DNA from: Stereum hirsutum FP-91666 SS1
Lineage: Eukaryota; Basidiomycota; Agaricomycetes; Russulales; Stereaceae
NCBI RefSeq assembly: GCF_000264905.1
Contig: NW_006763138.1
Span: 2,008,375-2,072,374 of the forward strand
Direction: 5' to 3'
DNA: 64,000 nucleotides
Below, one piece after another: positions 22,763 to 33,996 of this stretch (within the stretch, counting starts at the first letter, position 1; the number at the start of each line of letters is the position of its first letter). Both the position numbers and the translations under genes were made by a program. The notes beneath the pieces were generated by a model, which was not told the origin of the DNA, searched no databases, and saw only the letters and a program-made list of their open reading frames with translations.

Positions 22763-25700
22763 ATGGATTCTCTCGACAAGCTGAAGAACTGGAAAGAACG
22801 CGTGAATTGGTGGGAGAAGGTCAGTACACCACTGGATAGACTCTACAATGCTCCAAGGTCAACTGCACCTGGTGAGCCATTTATATGGTCAATAGCTCTT
22901 GCTCTTCGGAACCTAACCAAGAAATGAAAATGCTGCATTTAAGGCAACGATTCTGTTGGCGTGACCGAACCTGGAAGGTTCTCGACGTTCTCTTCACTAT
23001 CCATTATCAGTCCATTATCGGAGACAACGCTTCTGGAGCAGTTTACGAACACTATACAGCCTCTCATCAGTCTTTTAGATGAGATTTCAGAGGTACGTCG
23101 TCTTGATTCATCACCGCATCTTAGCTGCGCTAACTGCCTTGGTGCCGCAGGTGCATGATTTCGTCAAAGGTAAAGTTGGCGATATGATACCCTGATTCCG
23201 GCCCAAGATGCATAGGCTTACTTGCTTCCTCACTTTACAGCGGCTCTCGCGCCTTTCAAAGCTGTTTACGCGACGGAGAAGAAGAGGAGGGAGAACAATA
23301 AGCGAATAATGCTCCTGTTCTTGGATATGAGGGACATGATGGGAATGATCCTACAGTAAGTACTCGTTCTTTCTCTCACCCTGAACAACACTTCTCGAAA
23401 GACTGATCGATGTACCTGTCTTCCATTCATCTACATTCAGAGTCAGCGATATCTCCGACCAAGAGATAGCCTCACGCCGCGAGGACCCGAGGCTGGGAGA
23501 CTACATACAAGACCTCATGAAGAGCATCGGGGACGATATCACACACGCGTATAACGTCTGCGAGGCCTATCACAACAAGTCTCTCATTTCGAAGGCCTGG
23601 CACGCTGAATCGTGGATTGGAAAGCTGGCGAAATGTAGTCAGCATTTTAGGAAGCAAAGGGAGGCGCTGACTATGGCGCTTACCGCTCATTCGGCACATG
23701 GGGTCGATGAGACCGTTCGTCGTCTGCGTACACTCGAGGATAGGTTCGTTTACAACGGTTTCACAAGGGCCTCTGATTCTGAGTGTGTTATTCCGAAGAC
23801 TCGACGTCTATTTCATGCAAGTTCTCCGGAGCCTTCCTGCCGATGGCGAAGTCGAAATCAACCACCGCATTGACCTCTACCCAGGTGGACGCAGAGCACT
23901 GCAGAAAAACGACAGTGCCCTAGAGGCTCTACTTGCTTTGGAGGAGAAGGCTGGTTCCGTCGATATTCAGTCGGGCGCAGTCGGATCGGCTCTTGATCGG
24001 ACCAGGTTGCTGCAGGAGGCCCGTCCAGATGCGGAGAGGAGGAAGCAGAGATTGAAGGAGTTGCGCGACGATCTGAAGACGGATGTCCAGACAGTGATCG
24101 ATGCGAACTTTCAGGTTTTCGAGGGAAAATTGAGGATTCAGTTGGCAAGGATTGAAACAAACGTAGGGGAGACTGTTGAGCGGGTCGGGGACCGGGTTAT
24201 TGATAAGTTGAGGGGAGGGCCCGCGGACCATATAACTAATCCAGTATGCAGTCATTTCGTCTCATCGACAGATGCTCTTTGACTCTTTCTCATGACTTCG
24301 TTCGATGTCGATCTAGGACATGTACAATGTTTGGACGTACATGGTGAGTGAGACAATGACATGAGAGCATCCTTATCTTATAACTACGAACATCAGGGGT
24401 GGAGAGCTAGCGTAAAGGGTAGCCATTTCGTTCTCGCTCTCAAAGACTACTACCACGATACCGCCAGAGACCTTATCACTTCTCCCGGCGGCCCGATTAC
24501 TACCTCCCCTCTTGTGTCTCCAACCTTCGAGGCTGTGCTATCGGTACCCGGCCTTCACCGCCGTGGAAGTTCGTTCCATGATGAGTCTCGCGGCTTGTCT
24601 GCGTCGAGTGCCGCCAAGATCCCTCGTGCGAGCATCGATCCTGCCGACTACTGGACGGTCAAGTACATACGTGTCGATAGGCTGAAGCATATCCTCGATG
24701 CTATCGATACGGATGCCTCTGGGTTCATCACTGTCCATGAGCTAAATCACTTCACACAATCGAGGCCGAGAGACTGGAGGTACGTGATGGTTCCCGCCCA
24801 CTCCGACGTACCGTCATTGAGAGAACCTTTTTAGCCTTCTCAAGTGGATCGCATACTGGGCTGTTGGTAGGTTTATCCATACTAAATCTAAACTACGTCA
24901 GCTGAAGTAGATAATAGGATGGGAAGCATCCCTCATCAAGTATTACAAGCAGATCCGACGCATCTTTGGTCAGATGATGGCCACTCTCCATCGCGTCTTA
25001 CCGGATAATCGTCACTTCGTCGATGGATACCTGGATACGTCTTGGAGCTCGACCATGTCAATCGTGATGAGCCTGTCGGAGAGCTCGAGCTTGGAAACAT
25101 CGGTTGAGGAACACTTCGTAGATTATGTCGCCAGCGAGGAAACGCGTTTGGAGGACAGCTTAGAGCAACTGGAGTATAACGTCAAGGACACTGATGCTGT
25201 TCGGTTCTTGGTTGATGGTCCCCTGGAACGGGTATGTTCAATACTTCAGCGCACTTCCTGAATCACGGTTGCTTGATTGTATCTGATTAATCTTCGGGGA
25301 ACAGTCATTACTCCCACTCCTGTGTATCCTTTTGCAACGCCATCTCGAAATAGTCAGGCTGGCCACGTACTGTAGCGTTTGGCCCTCAGATCTCAAAAGA
25401 GCACTGTCAAATGCATCGGTAGCTATCCGCTCCATCGCTGGAGAGCATTGGCTCCGTGCGCGGGATGTTGCATGTAAGCTTCTCCCTAGTTTTCAGTTTG
25501 ATATGAAGCTAATTAAGTGATGTGAAGCCAACTTCGATCATCACAGGCGAGATCGTGCTCAGGAATTTAAGCTCTTTACTTGTGGCCTGGTAAGCCTCTC
25601 GTTTCTCATTTGAGAGTGTCGTACCATTACTGACAATCTATGTTATCATCAGTATCAGAACGCACTAGAAGGAGCGAGGGTCTTCACTACAGCTCGCCTC

Positions 25701-27587
25701 GTGGAACTAGATGATACGCACGAACGTGAATGTCAAGATGTGCCCAATATAAGTGTCCTTGCCTCTCCTGTCATCAGGCTGACACCGATCAGTAGCTCCG
25801 GACTAAGGTCAGACTATAAGTTTACGGGTCTTCTCCATATACTGAGATACTTATCATCGATTAAGACATTCGACGGAGCATCTTCGCGAGGTGTTCATGA
25901 CTGGACTCCGGAGCGAGCACGTATCGTCTGATGAAGATTCAAGTTCTACTACAGATGAGTCAGAAATCAAGACGTTCAGCTTCGCGGTGTCTGAACCTAC
26001 GAATGGACACGCATTGAAGGATGAGATGTACGTTCTCGCTGCCGTTACATCTGTTCTAGTAGCTCATAAAATACGCTTAGTATGGGTGATTGGTCCGGAT
26101 ATATCTCCTTGAAGGGCCATACCGAGATCGAACACTACGTTTTCCAACCCGTGGGGACAAGCCGCTTCAAATGCGACGGGAGAGCGTATAACGGCGACCA
26201 GTTCTCCGTAGTAGGGGCATACTCCCTGATGGCTGGAAAGGTCCACATTCGCTTCGACAAGACATACGCTGATGAGGACCATTACTATCCCCAACATTAT
26301 GGTGGAATTCTTGACTTGCGCTCCGGGGATTTCTCTGGCATTATAAGGTCAATAACCTCTTTGGGATCCGCTTCTGCCAGTACCCTTGGATCGACGCCGC
26401 ACGACACTTCCGTGGATTCAGTTGCGTTCTCGTTCAGACACGTAGGGCCAGATGTAGTGCGCCACCGCCCACCCACGGCAGAGTTTAACGCCAATAGGAC
26501 CGTTGCAAGTTGGAAGTTTGCCCTTAATGCTGTCACGGATCAAGTTCGGGAGACGCTGCAGCCGTTGAGATACCTGGAGGAGAGGGAGGCAAAACGTAGC
26601 AATGGGGTCCAACTCCTTGTGAAGCGTGCCGTTTACAGTGATGAGACGACGGCTGGAGAGAGTCTTTTTCGAACTCTTCTACCAGAGGATACGAGGGCCT
26701 GCTGGTCCCGTTTTAACATGGCGCACAAAGAACTCATGGAGCGCTACCCTCGCCACTCGTGAGCTCCCTACCAGAATAGAATTTGACCAGCTACTAATAA
26801 CGGCACCTAGCGTGAGTTGTGACGTCTGTCACCGACATGGTATTCCAGGTGTCAGGATTGTCTGCTTGGACTGCCCTCGCTCCGATCACGGACTCGTGAA
26901 CTTTTGTCCAACCATCCGCTGCAGCCTCTCCCAGATAACACTCTCGACACGGACCGACTTGCCTAGGCCCCATACGCCAGTTCATTCGTTACTCCGAATT
27001 CCGTATGTTATGCACTTGGGTATGGAGGCGAGTGTTTTAGAGCGTGCGAGGGCGGGGATTGTACGAGCTGGAAAGGTTCTCGATGGAGAGAAGCGAGGAG
27101 TGCGTCGGGATGAGAACGCGCTTCGACGAGCACTGCCAGCTAGGAAATCACAAGCGTCTCGGCCACGATGTGGGATATGCAAGCGGGATGTCATGACATC
27201 CTGCTGGTATTGTGTTGACTGTCAAGGCAAGGAAACTTCCATTAGCATGTTCGGTATAGCAATCACGAGCTGATTATTGTCGACGACACAGACCCAATAG
27301 TCTTATGCAACAAATGCGGCTTAGAAGAAATCCATCATCAAACCCATCTTCTCGTCAAATTGACAACAAAAAGTGAGTCTGTACAGGATACGTCTGCAAG
27401 TATCGAGCAGCGACTCGCTGCTTTCAAAGAAAGCACCGAGAGTAAGCTTGAGAGGATCACGGAGGGGTATGATGAGGGACTGAAACTCATACGAGAAGAA
27501 ATGATTACGGGAATGCAGGCCATACGTGATGAAGTTCAGTGTAGACTAGAGCGCATCGAGAGCCTGCTTGTGGAGAAGATGGTATAA
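22763..27587 (+). CDS. large EF-hand and ZZ-zinc-finger protein, Agaricomycete-specific family
   Basis: About 17 exons, including ones of 19, 27 and 32 nt, encode roughly 1,200 residues. Main exons: 22763-22871, 22944-23092, 23441-23743, 23799-24243, 24397-24779, 24918-25231, 25305-25473, 25653-25807, 25866-26027, 26081-26758, 26811-~27226 and ~27260-27587. The N-terminal ~300 residues (WWEKVSTPLDRLYNAPRS, then helical, charged segments) resemble the all-helical start of a basidiomycete family I have seen annotated only by its EF-hand. The EF-hand loop DTDASGFITVHE at about residues 407-418 has the Ca2+-ligand pattern. The C-terminal part has two ZZ-type fingers (CDVC..CLDC and CGIC..CWYCVDC..CNKCG..HHQTH) and ends in a coiled coil (KESTESKLERITEGYDEG). 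A calcium-responsive scaffold is plausible but unproven. Near 27226-27262 no good splice pair restores frame, so a frameshift is possible. Confidence 0.75.
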
Positions 27588-28203
27588 AGAGCGGGGTGAA
27601 GCGCTGTAGTCGTATGGGTGTACATAGTAGCGATACTCGACTGCGAGGACTGAAAAATCAACGAAGGCCTGCTGTGTTGACCTATTCCTCCCTGCCAATT
27701 TTTACAAATGGGCGTACTCTTGATCATCACCTCGTATTTACATTTTCTGCTCAGTCGTCCTCGTAAATGTTTTGAACCCTCTCGACTGCGAATTCCAATG
27801 CACAGCGATTGTCAAATCCTCGCCGCTCAACTATTCGACTCACTTCGAGCCCAACCCAATATCGCCTCTGTTAGATTTTCGTGGGAAAGTGATGAGTGGC
27901 ACGAAAAGAGGACGAGTGAGAGCGAGGGAGAGAGGGAAAGGTTGCAATCACGCTGAGTGGTGAGACTGGCTCGTGTTAGGGCAACTCGATGCCCTCAACG
28001 AGTCCTACATTCACTGTATTTATAGTACTGTACAAAAGTAACTAGAATATTCTACAATGTACTGAAAGTGGCGGAGCCGGGTGGCGCGGCTGACTCAGCC
28101 TGACCGTGGAAACCTCGCGAAAAGTCTCGCAACGTCGAGCTGCACAAGCTGATTTCCAACAGCCTCGACCACTCCTGTCTCGATAACTTTCAACGTTGAA
28201 CCT
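27588..28203. other. region between two converging genes
   Basis: 3' flanks of the EF-hand gene (plus) and the AA9 gene (minus). A plus-strand frame at 27708-27956 has no support. GCGGAGCCGGGTGGCGCGG near 28072 is locally GC-rich but does not fold into a tRNA. Confidence 0.4.
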
Positions 28204-29943
28204 CTAAGCAGCGGGCCACACGGCCGGGCCGGGCTGTTGTGATAAGGAGAGGATCAGCAGGATATATATGCAAGTACGCAGTCAGTATATCACCATACGC
28301 AGAGGAGAACGACAAACCTGGGTATAGTTCGCGGGGATTGGGTAGTTGATGTTGATCCTGCGATCGAGTCCGAGTGAGCATAATGCAATGTGTCGGTCAG
28401 CGTACCAGCCACTAGACTACGTACAGAATTCCGGGCTCCTATATGCATTTCGGTACCGATAGTGTGAACGGCGGGGGCGCATTCGAGTCAAATCACAGAC
28501 GGTCAGAAGTGCAGTTCTCAGACAGCCGTTTCTGAAGGATCACTCACATATCCCTGCACAAGCCGGGTATAGTCGAGAATAGGGGAAATATAAGCAGACA
28601 TGAACACAGTGAGGGTAATTTATGGACGTACGGTGTAGGCCCCGGGGAATGCGACAAGAGGGCCAGGTGTGCCGCTTCCGCCTTCACACAGCACATAAAC
28701 ATCATCGGTTCAGCAAAGGTTTTTCACGTGTCACTACTACCTTCACCAGGTAGCACCTTCCATGATCAAAGTCGAAGCAATGTACTTACCGTCAGTGACC
28801 TCGACCTGGCCGCAGGCGATATAAAACTATATATCACGGGCACTGTGAGTCCAGCTATCTTATATCTCTGACAGATGAAATGTAGACGTACCTGTGCGCC
28901 GCCGTAGGTCGAAGCAACGTGCAGAGCAATATGTTCGATGCGGACTATGTACCTAAATTATCATACGCGAAGCTTAAGATCAATGACACTTATATCTCGA
29001 AGTGTGATAGCAATGGTGCGTACTGGCCGGTCGGAGTCTCCGATGGGACGGGGAAATTGACGGAACTCATGCCTGGAGCGAGCGAACAAGAGTCAAGGTG
29101 AATATAAGTAGTGCACGTAGTTTCGCAGCGCAATCTTGCATACCAGTAGCGGGGAAGGTGATAGTGGAGCCTCCGTCAGTAACAGCAGAGATTTCGTATA
29201 CCTAGTATGCAACAGTCGCAGGGGCATGAGTTCATCACTTGTCTAGATACAGATTATAGCATAAGCAGTCCTCACCTTGAACCAGACATCGCCGCTACCA
29301 TCAAAGTCCGCAACATCCGTGCCGCTGGGAGCTTGAGCCATATATACGTTCACGACCTAGTAGATAATATGCCAAAAGACATATCAGTATAGAGCCGGAG
29401 GCGACGTGTGGCAAAGCCAAAGGTGAAATGACATACACCTGGGTGGTAGAGATTCGCTGGGTTACCGCTGACGGTGAAGCCGATAGTAGAACCCGCAGCC
29501 ACGCTGAGAGTCGACGACGTGTCGGACTCGGCGGAGTCGTAGCAGCGGACATCGGAAGAAGTGACGTCGGTCATCTAAAACATACATACAAATTTAATTA
29601 TACAAGGTCAAAGTGAGATGGGGATGGGGAGAGCCTAAATAAACGAGAACACTTACAGGATTGAGAGTCTGCCAATTGTTCGACTGGCTAAATGAAATAA
29701 CAATAAAATATGAATAAAATGACGAAAATTGTTTGTTGGAGCCGAATAAAAAATACCGAACGTAGTCCCACTCTGCGGTGGTGGTGCCATCGCTGATGAG
29801 CTGAGGCCAAACGTCTAACGCAGGAGAGAAATTGTATTGTCGTGAGCCGATTATCGTCATAGAATGAAAGTACATGACATACAGTGAGCAGAAACCTGAG
29901 CGACAAGGCCAATAGCAGCTACGAGAGCAGAGAAGGACTTCAT
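28204..29943 (-). CDS. AA9 lytic polysaccharide monooxygenase (formerly GH61)
   Basis: Fourteen exons encode a 237-residue precursor: 29943-29883, 29814-29757, 29687-29657, 29574-29437, 29356-29276, 29201-29144, 29072-29024, 28952-28892, 28825 or 28826-28790, 28681-28632, 28553-28548, 28438-28425, 28357-28318, 28233-28204. Residues 1-19 are a signal peptide. Cleavage exposes His20, the N-terminal copper ligand of the histidine brace; His94 in LYHPG is the second, and Tyr181 in QFYIACGQ the axial position. Cys61 (DVRCYDS) and Cys184 fit the conserved disulphide. The C-terminal EPGILINI and YPIPANYTQPGPAVW are standard AA9 sequence. There is no carbohydrate-binding module. The secreted enzyme should cleave cellulose or xyloglucan oxidatively, using H2O2 or O2 plus a reductant. 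Introns are unusually dense for a short gene; one exon is 6 nt (Gly-Tyr), and the last intron uses a GTTTGT donor. Confidence 0.93.
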
Positions 29944-31924
29944 TGTTGGTTAAGAGATCCTGAGGTTCGACAGAGTGAACTCCGTCAGGTTAAGTACTAG
30001 CCAACACAAGTACGAGGAAACGACTCTGATGTCATCGGAAATGGTGCAAGAATACCGGAACACTGTCGCGGTTCTGATTTTACCGTTCAATCTCCATCCA
30101 TGGACCTGTAAAAAGCGTGATTGGTCGCCGAGCCGAGTTTAGCCGTAGATGGGAACGCCTCGTAGCTGGTTGGCAAGAACGTACCGCCCACCGTGTGGGC
30201 TATCAACCAGATAAGACGTCGTTGCTGAAGACATCCAATAAGAGATCGCGAGACGGAAGAGTTGACAAGAGATTACACCGAGAAGCTGCCCACGAGCAGC
30301 CGCGATGCGGGGTGAGATCTAAGGACGGTAGGTCTCCTACGGTTTTGACACCATATTCTGAGACGGTAGCGAATCGTGAATGCGCTCACAGTTTCAAACT
30401 AATAAGGCACTGACTGCGACATACGGAAGACTTTCAGGATCTAATAGCCAGACTGCCCGTCATAGATCACCATGTTCTTATACTGCGAAGGGATGCGATG
30501 TCTAGATAAAGAGGGAGGTTAAAGGCCAAGCTGAGCACAAGGGACAGAGAAAACAAATACGGGAAGAAGTTCGGGTGCAAAGAGGAACATGCGCCATTGC
30601 GGCAATACGAATTTCTGCCCTAACCTTATTCCAAGGTTTCAACAATTGTGTGGCGACCGTGGCGTCGTTTTCCGCCGATTTCTCGCTGTTTTTATTTTTT
30701 ATTTTTTTTTTCGCAATGTCAGACTCCGACCCCCGGGAGAAACGTCATGCACACAAGTGTGTCGCTGAACGTCAATCGGGAAAGCACATAGCTCCAGGTA
30801 GTCACCTGGGCATAAGGTGAAACCACGAGGTGAGGTGGGGACAGGCTTTGGGCATGGAGGACGGAGATGGGAGAGTAGTATCAGGGTGTGGAAGCTTACG
30901 AGTGAGCCAACTAATGACCGAAAGTTATTTATGGAGAAACTTTTTCGTGCGTGTATCGGCGCGCTCGACTCTAGGTTTCATGCAAATTCAGTACGGTAAA
31001 CGAGAAGGGCATCGTTGGCAGCCGCGCGCCATCGAGTTTGACCAGCCCTTGGCTGAGCATCCAGACCACATCGAGTGTACGCACTAGCAGGGAACTGCAT
31101 CATCCCTGGACGGCTGGTTTCTGGTGCACTACTGAACTCTAGACGGATGGAAGGGGAAGATAGAGCGCGTCGCATGCAGTCGATGAGGCGACTGAAGTCG
31201 GATCTGTCGACGTTACGCAGACGGAGGACAACGCCTTCGGAGGCCGCGAATCGTATGAGATCCGAGCTCGGGGTGTGGGAGTCATAAGCATTGCCCGGCA
31301 ATGATGGTGACGAGACAGACATATTTTGATGAAAGTCGTGCGAGCAAAGATGCCAGTGCATCTCTTCAGGTGATGTATCGCACATTGAACTCGATCTTGA
31401 GCTCTCCGAGGAATACTATCAAGCCCTTGCGATAGAGAGTAAAAGACACCCGTGATGCTCGGCGGCCACCTGTTGATCAAACTAACCAGACGATCGTTTC
31501 ACTTCCGTCTTATTCTGGTCTGGAATCGTCATGGCTTCGATTTGGAGGATAGCGGGTTAGGCATGGAGACGGGCTTGACCTGCCATGAAAGATGCTTGAA
31601 AGTGATTAGGATAAGCGAACGGAGAATACATGTTGTGGGAAAATGGCTGAAGTTGGCATGAAAGAGGGCGGGTATAAGATTGGGAAAATTTTACGCTTAA
31701 GTCGTGATTGGCACAAAAGACGAGTCGCCGCTGGACACATGACATGGGAAGCACAACTCGCCTGCACAAAAAATAAATAGATAAGCCATTGGAGTTCACA
31801 AGGCATAGCAATGGAACGAGCGGTATAATGATGGAATAAATAGCGTGAAATCGTCATTCCTATTTGTCCCCGGTCTTTCGTCCACGCAGCTTGAGGAAAC
31901 TCCCCAGATACCGCGCCCACATTC
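29944..31924. other. intergenic, no gene recognised
   Basis: About 2 kb upstream of the AA9 gene and downstream of the Con-13-like gene. The longest frame, 30978-31385 minus (135 residues), has no domain and overlaps other frames in antisense. A T-rich run lies near 30690-30710. The AA9 promoter must lie at the left end; I see no clear TATA box. Confidence 0.35.
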
Positions 31925-33199
31925 TTACAACGAGAGTGAAAAGAGCGTAAGCCCGTGAAGTAGGGTACCAAATAGCAATACGGATCTTGTTGCGGTGGTC
32001 GTAGATGTTTGACGGAGCGCTGCGCTAGTGGACTGTGTGGACGTCGCGGCATCCAAAGACACGGTGCTAGATGCCGAGGTCGACTGAGGACTGCTCGAAG
32101 CCGTTACTGTCGCTGCGTTGACTTCACCGAATGCCCCGGACGACGCTGTGATAGTCAGCTCGGTAGTTACGGTTGTATACGAGCCTGATATCACTGCGTC
32201 AGCGGCCGTCGTCTGTGGGGCCACGGTATGACTGCAAGGGAAGTCAGTACAATCAAAGATCAGCGAAACGAGTAAGTAGCCCAGAAACGAGAAAGAGATA
32301 CGCACACGGGACTGGACCAATCATCTTGGAAGGCACACGTCTCGCCGAAGAGTGTATCGTTCGCGTAGAGCGAGAGGTTCTTCATGTAAGCAAGCTGGTT
32401 TTGCATGCAATCGGCGGTATATGGAGTGGGGAGCTCTCCGAAATACTGCTGGTAGACTTGGAGCACGCTGACTTGTGCGAAGTCCTGTCACGCATACGGG
32501 CTCGACGTGAGAAAGGAAAAGAAAAACTCAAAGATGTGAGCGCTCCTACCTCAACGTAGTTGCTCTGAGCATAGCTATCCGGCACGCACGAATCACCATC
32601 CACGGCGTTGATCCACTCCTCTGACGACGAATGCCCGTGATCTGATGCGTGCGTTGACTGTACGTCGTACGAATGGGCTCACCTCAGCTCATCACCCCGT
32701 AGATCAAAAAACGAACGCAACGCACCTCATGAACCCAGGTCCTCTGTGAACACACTCCAAAGAAGTGGATGTCACCCGCCTCAGTATACGCATGGGCAGA
32801 ACTATCCTTCATGATGAACACTGTCCCAACATTCCGTCTCAGTCCCACCGGTACCCGTGCAAGATGATCCACCGCCTCCTCCAAGCTAATATCTGCGTCG
32901 GTACATCTGCACATCGTCCAGCTCGAGCCGCAATCGCCAAGCGTGATGTTGAAAGCTTGCATGGTCGCTGTGCATTCGGAAGAGGAACTGGTATAGGACG
33001 CGCATAAGGAAGGAATGGTGGGAAGCGCGGTAAAAGTGCGGGACTGTGGGCCTGGGATTGAGAGGAGATCGAAGGTACTGAAGCCGGAGGTTTGGGCGGT
33101 ATTTGAGAGCGTCCGAGCGTCGAGGAGAGATGGTGGGTGATGAGCGAAACTGACGTGGAGAGCAGACACAAGAAGAGCAATAAGAAAAGGTGCGAGCAT
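31925..33199 (-). CDS. Con-13-like secreted HExxH protein with GPI-type C-terminus
   Basis: Four exons (33199-32726, 32657-32550, 32484-32306, 32231-31925) encode 355 residues. A signal peptide (about residues 1-19, ending VSFA) precedes a domain with several cysteines and the segment TWVHE-STHASDH. The splice junction creates HESTH at residues 157-161, an HExxH zinc-binding motif. The following WINAVDGDSCVPDSYAQSN and EDFAQVSVLQVYQQYF match what I remember of fungal conidiation-specific protein Con-13 and relatives, which look like degenerate zincins; peptidase activity is not established. The last ~90 residues are Ser/Thr/Ala-rich and end in a hydrophobic tail (VLLFGTLLHGLTLFSLSL) typical of a GPI-anchor signal, so it is probably wall- or membrane-tethered. 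The downstream Met is chosen because it starts the signal peptide, although the frame is open to 33496. Confidence 0.75.
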
Positions 33200-33996
33200 G
33201 CTGGAAAGAACGATCAAACAGAAGGCAGGAAGAAAAAGGTTGGAACTAAACAGTTTCTTGTCCGACAAGGTATAAGGACTGTCGCCTCGGACGCCATAGC
33301 AGCGCCCTTTCTCATATTGACTCGTGGATGTGTGCGCAAGAAATTCAGTCGCTGATGGTCGTAAGAAAGCATGAGGTACTGCCTTCGCTGATGTTGCCAT
33401 CATTGGACGCCCGGTTGTCGGTGCATTGCGTGCTACAGTCATCGCTGGAAACAAACAACTTGAGGGCGAGTCGTAAGTAATCCCATTGCAAGTCATACAT
33501 CAAAACGTACAATAGGAAAATATTCAGTACGGTACTGGTACTGGATAACCAAGATGCTAACGTACTCTAACCTGCCGGTGATGATCAGGAAAAAAAAGGC
33601 TATGAGCACTTCAAATCCGACCCAGCGATAGACGAACGTGAAGGTAGGGTACGATCAGAGACGAATACATAAATACAAAGGCATAATGAGTAGTAGGACT
33701 AATGCGAATGCGGGCGACAGATAACGATGACGAAGGAAAGGACGAGTGGGTGGATCAGTTGCCCGTGAGGTGAGGACAGATAGCGACGAGGTATTAGATG
33801 CGTGACAGAAGAATTTGAATGAATGGTGGGTTCCGAAGGAATGGATACGATGAGCAAGACATCGAGGACTAACAACAGACTGTACAAGGATGATGGTTGG
33901 TATTGGGAGTTGGAGAATGCAAAAGGAAAGTCTGGTTCTCGAGACACAAAAAACAAATAGACATGGAGGCGAAAATAATGAAGCAAGCATACGATA
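33200..33996. other. spacer between two minus-strand genes
   Basis: Downstream flank of the aspartic-protease gene and upstream flank of the Con-13-like gene. Overlapping minus frames at 33655-34031 run in two phases and look like chance. No specific element recognised. Confidence 0.4.

Noticed and set aside
28060..28190. GC-rich stretch as a tRNA gene
   Set aside because: No T-loop GTTCRANNC box or paired acceptor stem could be found.
30978..31385. 135-residue minus-strand open frame as a gene
   Set aside because: No domain, no splice partners, and several overlapping frames of similar length on both strands.
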